Positions 54,905-63,602 are shown, counted from the first letter of the stretch. The stretch: 64,000 bases of DNA from Solimonas sp. K1W22B-7 (GCF_003428335.1 NZ_CP031704.1:3410001-3474000), one strand, 5' to 3'. Program-made: numbers and translations. Notes: a model not told the origin generated them from the sequence alone.

Positions 54905-54951
54905 TTGACAATCAGTGTTGTCAATTTACATTTGACAACGCTTCATGTCAA
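54905..54951. promoter_or_regulatory. Two operator-like sites between BVMO and TetR genes
   Basis: Site 1 is TTGACAATCAGTGTTGTCAA (54905-54924); site 2 is TTGACAACGCTTCATGTCAA (54932-54951). Both read TGACA-N8-TGTCA and are 27 bases apart centre to centre. Both promoters must overlap this region, so a bound repressor would control both genes. Confidence 0.8.
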
Positions 54952-54960
54952 CATGTCGCC

Positions 54961-55611
54961 ATGGATGACGTGGCCGACAAACCGAAACGCCGTACTTTCA
55001 AGGGGATAGCCCCGGAAGCGCGGCAGCGTGAGCGCTATGAGCGCTTCATGGAGGCCGGTCTCGAGTTGTTCGGCACCCGCGGCTACCACGGCGTGACGGT
55101 GCGCGAGCTCTGCGCCGGGGCGAAACTCACCGAACGCTACTTCTACGAGTCCTTCAAGGACCGCGAGGCCCTGTTCGGCGCCGTCTACCAGCGCCAGGTG
55201 GAGTTGCTGCGCGCCCGCGTGCTGCAGAACCTGCAGCGCCACATGCCCGATGCCCAGGCCATGACCCGGGTCGGCCTGGAAACCTTCTTCCAGGGCCTGC
55301 GCGAGGACCCGCGCTGCGCCCGCATCCTGTTCGTGGACGTGCTGAGCATCAGCCCGGCGATGACCGAGCAGTCGCGCCAGGTCACCTCGGGGCTCAGCGG
55401 CTTCCTGCTGCAGTTCACCCAGACCCTCTATCCCCGGGTGCAGGCCAGCGGCCTGGACCCATCGATCATCGCCACCGGCCTGGTCGGCGCCTGCATCAAC
55501 GTGGCGATGCACTGGGTCTACGGCGGCTTCGCCGAGCCGGTGGAAGCAGTGCGCGACAACTGCTATGCGATTTTTGAAGGGATGATCCTGACCTGGACCT
55601 CTCCCGCCTGA
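54961..55611 (+). CDS. TetR-family regulator of the BVMO region
   Basis: A 216-residue regulator. HTH: YHGVTVRELCAGAKLTERYF and YESFKDREALFGAVY. C-terminal ligand domain has VDVLSISPAMTEQSRQVTSG and INVAMHWVYGGFAEPVEAVR. The start codon is 9 bases from operator site 2. By position it should repress itself and the BVMO gene. The shared site pattern at 49367 suggests it also controls the M24-EphD operon. Confidence 0.92.
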   Translation: MDDVADKPKRRTFKGIAPEARQRERYERFMEAGLELFGTRGYHGVTVRELCAGAKLTERYFYESFKDREALFGAVYQRQVELLRARVLQNLQRHMPDAQAMTRVGLETFFQGLREDPRCARILFVDVLSISPAMTEQSRQVTSGLSGFLLQFTQTLYPRVQASGLDPSIIATGLVGACINVAMHWVYGGFAEPVEAVRDNCYAIFEGMILTWTSPA

Positions 55612-55623
55612 GGCTGGCTTTTG

Positions 55624-55760
55624 TCCCCCTCTCCCGCTTGCGGGAGAGGGACTAAGGGAGAGGGTTTCTGTAAATCCTCCCAGGATCACCAAGCCCACCA
55701 TTCACAGAAACCCTCTCCCGGCCTTCGGCCACCCTCTCCCGCAAGCGGGAGAGGGGAAAC
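55624..55760. repeat. Compound palindrome of CTCTCCCGC units
   Basis: It contains CCCTCTCCCGC-TT-GCGGGAGAGGG at 55627-55650 and a matching copy at the right end. An inner pair GGGAGAGGGTTTCTGT and ACAGAAACCCTCTCCC also lies within it. The right half has an extra GGCC-TTC-GGCC hairpin. The full element is about 137 bp; it shares its core with 9349 and 11395. Between 55612 and 55873 nothing else is seen. Confidence 0.85.
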
Positions 55761-55873
55761 AACCGGCCGGGCCATGCGATAATCGCCGCATCCCGGCGCC
55801 CTTTTTCAGCGGTGCCGCCTCCCAGATTGCAAAACGCGCGGCAGCCCGCTGTCGCCCGTGGATGTCCGTCACC

Positions 55874-56812
55874 ATGTGGTTCAAGAACCTGCAGGTCTAC
55901 CGTCTCCCGCCCGGCTGGGCGATGTCGCCCGGCGAACTGGAAGAGGAGCTGGCACGCCAGCCGCTGACGCCCTGCATGGGCCAGAACCTGCAGTCGCGCG
56001 GCTGGGTCGCGCCGCAGGGCGAGGTGCCGCTGGTGCGCTCCATGGAACGCCAGCTGATGATCGCCCTGGGCACCGAGCAGAAGCTGCTGCCGGGCGCCGT
56101 GGTGCGCCAGCACGCCGAGGAGCGCGCGGCGCAGATCGAGCAGGTCAAGGGCTACAAGCCCGGCAAGAAGATGATGCGCGAGATCAAGGACCAGGTCGTG
56201 CTGGAGCTGCTGCCGCGCGCCTTCGTGCGCCGCCGCAGCCTGCGTTCCTGGATCGACCCGGTCGGCGGCTGGCTGGTGGTGGATGCCAGCGCCCCCGCCA
56301 AGGCCGAGGAACTGGTGGAGATGCTGCGCAACACGCTCAACGGCGAGCTGGCCGTGACGATGCTGGAACCGGCGCAGGCGCCCTCCGCCCTGCTGACCGG
56401 CTGGCTGGCCTCGCGCCAGGCGCCGGGCCGCTTCGAGCTGGGCGACGAGTGCGAACTCTGCGGCAGCGACGAGAGCAAGCCCACGGTGCGCTACGTGCGC
56501 CACGGCCTGGAGGGCGAGGACATCCGCCGCCACATCGCCGAGGGCAAGTTCGCCACCAAGCTGGGCCTGACCTGGAACGACAAGGTCAGCTTCGTGCTGA
56601 CCGAGAAGCTGCACATCAAGAAGGTGAAGTTCCTGGCCGTGCGCGAGACCGAGAACGAAACCTCCGATCACCCGGAGGAGCAGTTCGACATCGACTTCGC
56701 GCTGATGAGCGGCGAGCTGGCACTGCTGCTCACCGACCTCGCCGAGGCCGTGGGTGCGCCGATCTCCGACGCCGGGCGCAGGTCCGCGGCGCGCGAGACC
56801 GCGGACGCCTGA
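55874..56812 (+). CDS. rdgC: Recombination-associated protein RdgC
   Basis: A 312-residue ring-forming DNA-binding protein that limits RecA access. The N terminus MWFKNLQVYRLPPGWAMSPG matches the usual MWFKNL opening, so the ATG at 55874 is preferred over one four codons upstream. Family blocks include LARQPLTPCMGQNLQSRGWV, KMMREIKDQVVLELLPRAF and GWLVVDASAPAKAEELVEML. RdgC is largely limited to beta- and gammaproteobacteria, which helps place the organism. Stop lies 5 bases from the converging AraC gene stop. Confidence 0.95.
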   Translation: MWFKNLQVYRLPPGWAMSPGELEEELARQPLTPCMGQNLQSRGWVAPQGEVPLVRSMERQLMIALGTEQKLLPGAVVRQHAEERAAQIEQVKGYKPGKKMMREIKDQVVLELLPRAFVRRRSLRSWIDPVGGWLVVDASAPAKAEELVEMLRNTLNGELAVTMLEPAQAPSALLTGWLASRQAPGRFELGDECELCGSDESKPTVRYVRHGLEGEDIRRHIAEGKFATKLGLTWNDKVSFVLTEKLHIKKVKFLAVRETENETSDHPEEQFDIDFALMSGELALLLTDLAEAVGAPISDAGRRSAARETADA

Positions 56813-56817
56813 GACCC

Positions 56818-57816
56818 TTAGGCCCTGGCGCGGAGCTGCTGTCGCGCCTGGCTCGGCGTCTGGCCGCTCCAGCGCTGGAAGGCCCGCGTGAATGAAGCCG
56901 GGTCCTGGTAGCCCAGGCGCTCGCTGATTTCCTGCATGCCGATTTCCGGGCGCGTCAGCAGGCCCAGGGCCTCGGCGCGGCGCGCCTCCTCGACCAGTTG
57001 CCGGAAGCTGGTGCCGGCCTCGGCCAGGTGCCGCTTGAGCGTGCGCACCGACACGCAGAGCCGCGCTGCCACGGATTCCGCCCGCGGGTAGTTGCCGCCG
57101 GGCCGCTCCAGCATCTGCGCCAGCACGCGCTGGCGCACGCAACCGCCGCCGACCATGGCCCGCTCACGCTCGCAGTTTTCCAGGGCCAGCCGCAGCGCCA
57201 CCGGATCCGCCATCAGCGGACGACGCGCCAGCGTGGCTGCCGACAGGCGCAGCTGCATCCGCGGCATGCCGTAGCGCACTCGCGGCAGGCGGCCGCGGTA
57301 TGCCGCGTGATGCGCCGGCTCGGGGCCGTCGAACCACAGCTCGCAATCCACCAACGGCTCGCCCAACAGCAGGCCGAACACGCGCGCCAGGCTGATCATC
57401 ACGCTTTCGTACCAGAAGCCACGCAGCGGGCCCAGTGCCTTCAGGTCCTGCAGCTGCAGCTGAATGCCTTCGCTGTCCTGCGCCAGGCGCAATCCGACGA
57501 AGGGTTGACGCATGGGGGCAAAGCGCAACATCAATTCCAGCGCCGCGCCGATCGACGCACAGCTCAGCAAGGCATAGCCGAGGCAGCCATGCAGGGTCGG
57601 CTGCATGCGCAGCCCCAGTTCGATGCCGAGACCGGCATCGCCGGTCAGCTCCATCGCGCGCCGCAGCATGGCGGCCGCTTCGTCGGCACGCATGCGCAGC
57701 TGCGGCTGGTCCAGTTGAGCCACCGTCAGGCGCGTGCGCTCGACCAGGCGCCGCGGCTCGATGCCGCGTTCCGCCACGATCTCGCACAGCGGTCGCAGGT
57801 AGGACACCGGCAGCAT
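56818..57816 (-). CDS. AraC-family regulator with Arabinose_bd-type N-terminal domain (OruR-like)
   Basis: A 332-residue regulator. The N-terminal ligand domain starts MLPVSYLRPLCEIVAERGIE and has GLGIELGLRMQPTLHGCLGY, as in OruR/ArgR-type regulators. The C-terminal HTH has YPRAESVAARLCVSVRTLKR and EISERLGYQDPASFTRAFQR. Start at 57816 is chosen because the same frame upstream crosses the 12-bp terminator stem at 57861. Such proteins often regulate amino acid, fatty acid or hydrocarbon catabolism. Its target here is unclear. Confidence 0.87.
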   Translation of the reverse strand: MLPVSYLRPLCEIVAERGIEPRRLVERTRLTVAQLDQPQLRMRADEAAAMLRRAMELTGDAGLGIELGLRMQPTLHGCLGYALLSCASIGAALELMLRFAPMRQPFVGLRLAQDSEGIQLQLQDLKALGPLRGFWYESVMISLARVFGLLLGEPLVDCELWFDGPEPAHHAAYRGRLPRVRYGMPRMQLRLSAATLARRPLMADPVALRLALENCERERAMVGGGCVRQRVLAQMLERPGGNYPRAESVAARLCVSVRTLKRHLAEAGTSFRQLVEEARRAEALGLLTRPEIGMQEISERLGYQDPASFTRAFQRWSGQTPSQARQQLRARA

Positions 57817-57860
57817 CGGCGGAGCGGCGCCACGCCGCGCCCGCGAGGTTTCCGCGCGGG

Positions 57861-57888
57861 AACCCCCCGGCGTTGCCGCCGGGGGGTT
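57861..57888 (-). terminator. Strong hairpin after the FG-GAP gene
   Basis: AACCCCCCGGCG, loop TTGC, CGCCGGGGGGTT, a perfect 12-bp stem. It ends the FG-GAP gene on the minus strand. The T-run is only two bases, so termination strength is uncertain. Confidence 0.75.
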
Positions 57889-57923
57889 GTACTGCGAAAC
57901 AGCGGAGTCGAACACCGCCGCTC

Positions 57924-59036
57924 TCAGGGCGAGGTGTTGCGCAGCAGCGACAGCTGGCCGCCGGCACCCGCCACGGCGATGTCCAGCTTGCCGTCACGGT
58001 TGTAGTCCGCCACCACCGGCGTCTGCGGCTGGTTGGTCACGCTCAGGCTCAGCGGGCTGCCGAAACCGCCGCTGCCGTTGTTGCTGTAGACCATCAGCTT
58101 GCTGGTCACCACCGCCGACACCACGATGTCGCGATCGCCGTCGCGGTCGAAGTCGGCCATGCGGATGCCCACCGGGCCGCCGATGCCGAAATAGCGCTGG
58201 GTCGGCTGGAAGCCGCCGAGGCCATTGGACAGCACCACCGACATCGAGAACGAGAAGGAGTCGGCCGAAGCGAGGTCGTCGATGCCGTCGCCGTTGAGAT
58301 CGCCGGCGGTGATGTCCTCAGAGATGAAGCCGAGGAAGGCCGTGGCCATCTGCGTGAAGCTGCCATTGCCGTTGCCGCGCATGATGACCGCCTGCTGCGC
58401 CACGTCGTCGATGATGGCGATGTCGGTCACGCCGTCGTTGTTGAAGTTGCCGCGAGCGGTAGAACTGATGATGGTGTAGATCGGGCTCAACGGACCGTTG
58501 ACGAAGTGGCCGTCGCCCTGGCCGAAATAGGTCTGCACGCCGCCCGGGGTCGGCGCCACGATGTCGAGCTTGGCGTCGTTGTTGGTGTCGAAGACGTAGG
58601 CCTGCACCTGGCCGGAGACCGTCAGGGTCTTGCGCTCCACCTCGGTGAACTGGCCGTTGCCGAGGCCACGCAGGATGATCAGCTGCATGCCGGTGGCCAC
58701 CGCGATGTCGGCCTTGCCGTCGCCATCGAAGTCGCCGGCGCCAACCGAGCCGGTGCTGGTGCCCAGGCTGGTGACGATCGCCGGACCGAAACCGCCGCTG
58801 CCGTTGTTGAGCATCGCGCGGATGCCCGTGCCCCACCAGTCGGCCATGACGATGTCGGCATCGCCGTCATTGTCCAGGTCCACCTGCACCATGGCCTCGG
58901 CCGCGGGGCCCGGACCGCCGGCGCTGCCGGTCGGATAGTTCACCACCGGCGCAAAGCTGGCTGCCGCCATTGCCGCGGCGCTCAGCGCCAGGCCTGCGAG
59001 GCCCAGCAGAGCCGTCATTCCCCTCTTCGCATTCAT
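57924..59036 (-). CDS. Exported FG-GAP/VCBS repeat protein
   Basis: A 370-residue secreted protein. Signal peptide MNAKRGMTALLGLAGLALSA to AMAA. Then six or seven FG-GAP/VCBS repeats with calcium-binding cores DLDNDGDADI, DFDGDGKADI, NFNNDGVTDI, DLNGDGIDDL, DFDRDGDRDI and DYNRDGKLDI. Repeats of this sort fold as a beta-propeller that binds carbohydrate or protein ligands. A second ATG 12 bases upstream (59048) also has a ribosome-binding site, so the start is not certain. It follows the beta-helix gene after 147 bases on the same strand. Confidence 0.9.
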   Translation of the reverse strand: MNAKRGMTALLGLAGLALSAAAMAAASFAPVVNYPTGSAGGPGPAAEAMVQVDLDNDGDADIVMADWWGTGIRAMLNNGSGGFGPAIVTSLGTSTGSVGAGDFDGDGKADIAVATGMQLIILRGLGNGQFTEVERKTLTVSGQVQAYVFDTNNDAKLDIVAPTPGGVQTYFGQGDGHFVNGPLSPIYTIISSTARGNFNNDGVTDIAIIDDVAQQAVIMRGNGNGSFTQMATAFLGFISEDITAGDLNGDGIDDLASADSFSFSMSVVLSNGLGGFQPTQRYFGIGGPVGIRMADFDRDGDRDIVVSAVVTSKLMVYSNNGSGGFGSPLSLSVTNQPQTPVVADYNRDGKLDIAVAGAGGQLSLLRNTSP

Positions 59037-59183
59037 GTGCATCTCCATGTCTGAAACTCCATTTCCTGTATGTGTAAGTCCATCAAACCGGCGTCCAGTC
59101 CGGATCGCCGTCTCTCCTCACTCGCGCCGGCGCTGCAGCACCGGCGTTGAACGGGTTCTTGTGTCCGGGATTCCTGCCCGGAC

Positions 59184-60938
59184 TCAGGGCGCCGCGCAGC
59201 GCGCGGGCGCCGCGCCCAGCGGCGCGCCGGTATCGAGAGACCCGCGGCGCTGCGTCAGCCTGCTGCTGTCGGGTCCGCCCGCACGCCCCCACCAGTTGCC
59301 GCGCAGCAGAACGTCGAGGCCCTCGGTGGTCGCGTCATGACTGGCGCCGCCGGCGATGCAGTTGCCGCCGCGGCTGCCCAGGGTGCCGCCGCCGAAGTCC
59401 ACGCTGGCGGTTTCGATCCGGCCGAGGTCGATGCGCTTGAACGCCAGCGCGCTGTCGCCGGCACCGCGGAAGTCGCTGTTCTCGACGCGCAGGCGCAGCT
59501 CGCGCAGGGGAGCGATCACGCCGACGACCAGGTTGTTGTAGGCGTTGTTGCGGAAGCTGGAATTGACGATCTCGACGTCGATCAGCCCATCGGACAGTCC
59601 GCCATTGAGCAGGGACACACCGCTGAGAATGGTGAGGCCGTTGTTGCAGTTGGAGAACTCGCTGTCGCGCACGCGCAGCACCGTGGTGTTGTCGGCGCCG
59701 TCGCTGCCGGCCAGGATGCACTCGCCGAGGTTGAAGGGCAGCGGCTGCGCATCCGGGCTGCCGGGCCGCTCGGTGGTATCGCGGACGATGACGCGATCCA
59801 GTTCCAGGATCAGCGTCGAGCCGCTGCCGAGGTTGTCCTGTTGCAGCATGTCGCCGGGGTTGTCGACGAAGCGGCTGTTGCTGATGCTCATCTCGCCATG
59901 CGCCGGGCCGTGGCTGATGACCGCCTCCATGCCGTTGCAGGAGAAGCCGCCGATACCGTGCTCGAAAATGTTCCGGTCGATGGTCCAGCGCGCAAAGGCG
60001 TTGTCGGCCAGGTTCATGAACAGGCCCTCGCAGTCGGCGCCGGGGCCACCGATGAAGGTCTGCGTGTTGTTGACCGACACGGCTTCCAGGCGCGCGTTGT
60101 CGGTGATCTGCGTGGTGATGGCATGCACCAGGTGCAGTTCCCGCGTCTCGCCCAGCGGCCCCTTGTGCAGCTCGGTGACGAAATTGCCGGAGAGGTCGGC
60201 GCGGTAGTCGGCCGAGCCCTTGATGCGCAGGTCGATGCCGTTGCCGCAGGCCGCGTGGTGCACGTGGTTGTCGAGGATGCGGACCTCGCCCTTGCCCTCG
60301 TCGGCGTCCACCATGATCCCGGCCCAGCCGGCCGGCAGGATCAGCGGCACGCCGAAGTACGGCAGCCGCGTCGGCGCGGTGAAGCGCTCGACCGTGAAGC
60401 CGACCGCGCAGCGCGTGTTGGTGCCGGAGACGTCGTTGCCGCGGATGATCGTGCCCGGCACGTTGAGGCCGTAGATGCCGCCGCGCGAGGCGGCGGCGAT
60501 CACCAGGTTGCGCACCTCGCTGCCCGGCGCCAGCCGCACGGCATCGCCCCCCTGGCGCAGCGGGTTGCTGTTGGCGATGCGCGGCAGGGCCGCCAGCGCG
60601 CTGGCACCCGCGATGGCCGCATCGGCGCGCCGCTGCACCACCGCCGGCCCGCCGCCGATCAGCCGCTGCCCCGCCTGCAGGGCGATGCCGCCCTCCAGCG
60701 GCGCCACGTCCAGCGGCGCAGGCAGTACCACCAGGGTGTCGCCCGGCGCGGAGGCCTGCTCGATGTCGGCCAGCGAGTCGAACGGATGCTGCCGGCTGCC
60801 GTCGCCGCCGTCCGCCGCCTGGGCACTGACGTAGAGCGTCTTGCCGTCGGCAGCAGCACCCGCCCCGCCATCGGAGCCACCACCCGCGCCGCAGCCCGCG
60901 AGCAGGAACGCCGGCAGGAGCCAGAGCCGGGATTTCAC
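59184..60938 (-). CDS. Parallel beta-helix lipoprotein
   Basis: A 584-residue lipoprotein: MKSRLWLLPAFLLAGCGAGG has a lipobox ending at Cys16. After a Gly/Ala spacer the chain opens with KTLYVSAQAADGGDGSRQHP as pectate-lyase-like DUF1565 proteins do. Many short turns with Asn/Asp/Gly follow, such as GIYGLNVPGTIIRGNDVSGT and FRNNAYNNLVVGVIAPLREL. No catalytic set of a known lyase is clear. Start is GTG at 60938 overlapping the CocE stop (GTGA), so the two are co-translated, implying joint work on one polymer or ester. Confidence 0.85.
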   Translation of the reverse strand: MKSRLWLLPAFLLAGCGAGGGSDGGAGAAADGKTLYVSAQAADGGDGSRQHPFDSLADIEQASAPGDTLVVLPAPLDVAPLEGGIALQAGQRLIGGGPAVVQRRADAAIAGASALAALPRIANSNPLRQGGDAVRLAPGSEVRNLVIAAASRGGIYGLNVPGTIIRGNDVSGTNTRCAVGFTVERFTAPTRLPYFGVPLILPAGWAGIMVDADEGKGEVRILDNHVHHAACGNGIDLRIKGSADYRADLSGNFVTELHKGPLGETRELHLVHAITTQITDNARLEAVSVNNTQTFIGGPGADCEGLFMNLADNAFARWTIDRNIFEHGIGGFSCNGMEAVISHGPAHGEMSISNSRFVDNPGDMLQQDNLGSGSTLILELDRVIVRDTTERPGSPDAQPLPFNLGECILAGSDGADNTTVLRVRDSEFSNCNNGLTILSGVSLLNGGLSDGLIDVEIVNSSFRNNAYNNLVVGVIAPLRELRLRVENSDFRGAGDSALAFKRIDLGRIETASVDFGGGTLGSRGGNCIAGGASHDATTEGLDVLLRGNWWGRAGGPDSSRLTQRRGSLDTGAPLGAAPARCAAP

Positions 60939-62884
60939 GGCTGGCCAGCCTGCAGGGCGGAGGCCGGCACCACCGGCAGGACCACGCTGGACGGATGCTC
61001 CGCGTCACCGTAGATGCTCATGACGCCGGCCAGCGACTGCAGCAGGCTCGGGATCGGCATCGCCGCGAAGGGGAAGTTGCTGGCACCCACCGAGATGCGC
61101 AGGCGATGCCCCCTGCGGATCAGCGCGCTGGTCGGGAACACCTCCACCGGCACCTTGACGATGTTGCCGATGCCGACCGGCTCCACCGACTCGGCCGTGT
61201 AGGAATGCCAGGGTTGCAGCATCTGCCCGTCGAGCCAGCGCGAGCGGCTCTCGTCCACCGCGCGCAGCGAGGCCGTCTGCAGGCCGCTGCTGAGCGAGCG
61301 CGCCGTGCCGTTCGGCTCCAGGTCCGAGACGCGCACCACCAGGCCCGCGTCCATTGCCGTGGTCGATATCCAGATATCGGCCAGGATCGGACCGTTGATG
61401 TACAGGTCCTGCTCCAGCGGCGCGGTGTCGAAGGTCGCCTCCAGCGTCTGCACAATGTTGTCGCTGTACCAGCAGGGCAGCGGCGCGTACGCCAGCAGTC
61501 CCAGCGAGATCTGCATGGCGCTCTCGGAGCAGATGCCGTTGAAGGGCTGCTGGATCAGCGTGGACGGCGCCGCACCGGCGGCCGGCTTGTCGGCCGCGAG
61601 CGCGCCGCCCTGCAGGAAGAGGCGTTGCGCGCGCGCCTGCGGATGCGGCCAGTCGCTGCTGGTGTCGAAGCGCTCATGGCCCCAGACCCACTGCGTCACA
61701 TTGGGCAGGCGCTCGGCGCCGTTGGGGACGTTCTTGAGATAGCGGTCGAACCACATCGTCGCGATGTGATCCAGCGAGGGCACGCCATCCATCGGCAGGC
61801 CCGCGCCGGTGGAGGCCTGCAGGTGATGCCAGGGGCCGATCAGCAGCTTGGCCGTGGTGTGGCCCTTCAGCGCCTCGTAGTTCAGCGGCTCGCTGCGCTG
61901 GAAGATGTCGAACAGGCCGCCGACGATGAAGGTGGGCGCCTTGACGCCGCGCGCGACTTCCAGCGGCGCCTTGTCGGCCCAGTAGCTGTTGTCGTAGGCC
62001 GTGTCCGGCTCGGCGGTGAGTACACCCAGGGTGCGCGACAGCAGGAAGCCGTTGAGGCCCAGCAGGTGGTCGGTCACGGCGGCGACGTACTGGCCCGGCT
62101 GGTCGTAGAAGTTGGGATTGACCGTGGCCAGCGCCGTCACCACGCCCATCCAGGCCGGCAGGAAGGCGATGCTGCCCTGCCCGCCCACCAGCACCACGTC
62201 GCGGTAGATGTCGCCATGCGGCACGATCGGGAATACCGCCTTGATCGCCGGGTGTCCGCCCTTGGCCGCCAGCAGCGCGGTGGTGGCGGTGGCGGAGATG
62301 CCCCACATGCCGACCACGCCATTGCTCCAGGGCTGCTGGATGACCCAGTCGATGACCTGCGAGTAGTCCTGCTGCTCGCGCGCGCTGAAGGGATCCCAGG
62401 CGCCGCCGGAGCGGCCGGTACCGCGCACGTCCACCTGGACATGGTTGTAGCCGCGCTTGACGAAGTACGGGTTGATCGCGCCGCCCAGCGAGACGTAGGC
62501 GGTGACGTTCTTGTTGTACGGCGTGAAGGTCACGATCGTCGGCAGCGGCGCGCTTTCGGCGACGCCGTCCGCGCCCGTCGGCCGCACCACCTGCAGCGAG
62601 ATGGCGGTGCCGTCGTCCATCGTCACGACGATGTTGTCCTGCTTGACGGTGCCGGCGTAGGTCTCCGGCGTGTCGTAGTCCACCCAGCCCGCGGCGCCGC
62701 TCGTGCGGGGAGCCTGGCTGCGCTGTGCCGGCACGGCGCGCGTGCCCAGCGTGGTCATCAGGCCGCGTGCCACCGGCGTCTCGCTGCCCCCGCCCTCCAC
62801 CTCGGAGGAGCTGCCGCAGCCGGCCAGCACCAGCAGGGCCACGCCCAGCAACGAGACCAGCGTCGGTGTCTTCTCCATCCTCAT
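60935..62884 (-). CDS. CocE/NonD-family lipoprotein hydrolase
   Basis: A 649-residue exported serine hydrolase of the X-Pro dipeptidyl-peptidase S15 group. Lipobox in LLGVALLVLAGCGSSSEVEG. Alpha/beta hydrolase part: nucleophile Ser in GMWGISATATTALLAAKGG, Asp in GLFDIFQRSEPLNYE and His in IGPWHHLQAS. The C-terminal jelly-roll (PepX_C) has DLYINGPILADIWISTTAMD. Relatives cleave esters (cocaine esterase) or amide bonds. ATG at 62884 follows CGAGGGTGCGC; the next ATG is two codons on. It diverges from a TetR gene over tandem palindromes. Confidence 0.9.
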   Translation of the reverse strand: MRMEKTPTLVSLLGVALLVLAGCGSSSEVEGGGSETPVARGLMTTLGTRAVPAQRSQAPRTSGAAGWVDYDTPETYAGTVKQDNIVVTMDDGTAISLQVVRPTGADGVAESAPLPTIVTFTPYNKNVTAYVSLGGAINPYFVKRGYNHVQVDVRGTGRSGGAWDPFSAREQQDYSQVIDWVIQQPWSNGVVGMWGISATATTALLAAKGGHPAIKAVFPIVPHGDIYRDVVLVGGQGSIAFLPAWMGVVTALATVNPNFYDQPGQYVAAVTDHLLGLNGFLLSRTLGVLTAEPDTAYDNSYWADKAPLEVARGVKAPTFIVGGLFDIFQRSEPLNYEALKGHTTAKLLIGPWHHLQASTGAGLPMDGVPSLDHIATMWFDRYLKNVPNGAERLPNVTQWVWGHERFDTSSDWPHPQARAQRLFLQGGALAADKPAAGAAPSTLIQQPFNGICSESAMQISLGLLAYAPLPCWYSDNIVQTLEATFDTAPLEQDLYINGPILADIWISTTAMDAGLVVRVSDLEPNGTARSLSSGLQTASLRAVDESRSRWLDGQMLQPWHSYTAESVEPVGIGNIVKVPVEVFPTSALIRRGHRLRISVGASNFPFAAMPIPSLLQSLAGVMSIYGDAEHPSSVVLPVVPASALQAGQP

Positions 62885-62903
62885 GCGCACCCTCGACGTT
62901 TGA

Positions 62904-62940
62904 GTATCCACTTGGATACCTAAGGTATCCAGTTGGATAC
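62904..62940. promoter_or_regulatory. Tandem 16-bp palindromic operators
   Basis: GTATCCACTTGGATAC (62904-62919) and GTATCCAGTTGGATAC (62925-62940), five bases between them, 21 bases centre to centre, which is two helical turns. They lie between the divergent CocE and TetR starts, 20-30 bases from each. Confidence 0.9.
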
Positions 62941-62969
62941 TTTCCGTCAAGCGGGGTACAATTCGCGAC

Positions 62970-63599
62970 ATGGAAACCGAGAACGCGACCCAACCCGGCG
63001 GCAAGCAGCGCCTGATCGAGGCCGCATTCCGCCTCGCGGCGCGCAACGGCAGTTCGCTGGCTTCACTGGGATTGCGCGAGCTGGCCCGCGAGGCCGGACT
63101 CAACCACAACACCTTCTACCGCCACTTCGAAACGCTGGAAGATCTGGGACATGCCGCCGCCGCGGAGGTGGCGGGGCAGTTCATGGCGGCGATGAAGGAC
63201 ATCCGGCGCAATGCCGCGCGGCACGCCGACGCCTCGATCGCTGCGGCGGATTACTTCCTCGACTGGGCGCGCGACAACCAGAGCCTGCTGGTGATCAGCG
63301 TGCGCGAGCTGCACCACAGCGAATCGCCGATGCGCAAGGCGATGCAGCGGGTGATCCACGAGATCGCGACCGAGAGCGTCGACCAGATCAGCAGCATGAA
63401 GCTGGTGCCCGGCATCCAGCCGGCATCCCTGCTGCAGGCCACCACCTCGATCACCTACTACATGTGCTACCGCGCGCTGGACTACCTGGAGAATCCACGC
63501 CAGCGCCGCGCGATCCGCGACGACCTGGTGAACTTCATGCGCGCGCAGTTCCTGGGCTACCTGGCCCTGCAGGCAGTACCGAAGCCCTTCGAGGCCTAA
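62970..63599 (+). CDS. TetR-family regulator, FabR-like
   Basis: A 209-residue repressor. HTH region LGLRELAREAGLNHNTFYRH and FETLEDLGHAAAAEV; the phrase FYRHF with Asn-His-Asn before it is near FabR/DesT-type proteins, which sense fatty acyl-CoA. The C-terminal domain has HEIATESVDQISSMKLVPGI. It is placed to bind the tandem palindromes and repress the CocE-beta-helix unit and itself. The operator is unlike the FabR or DesT sites I know, so a different ligand is likely. Confidence 0.9.
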   Translation: METENATQPGGKQRLIEAAFRLAARNGSSLASLGLRELAREAGLNHNTFYRHFETLEDLGHAAAAEVAGQFMAAMKDIRRNAARHADASIAAADYFLDWARDNQSLLVISVRELHHSESPMRKAMQRVIHEIATESVDQISSMKLVPGIQPASLLQATTSITYYMCYRALDYLENPRQRRAIRDDLVNFMRAQFLGYLALQAVPKPFEA

Positions 63600-63602
63600 A
63601 GC

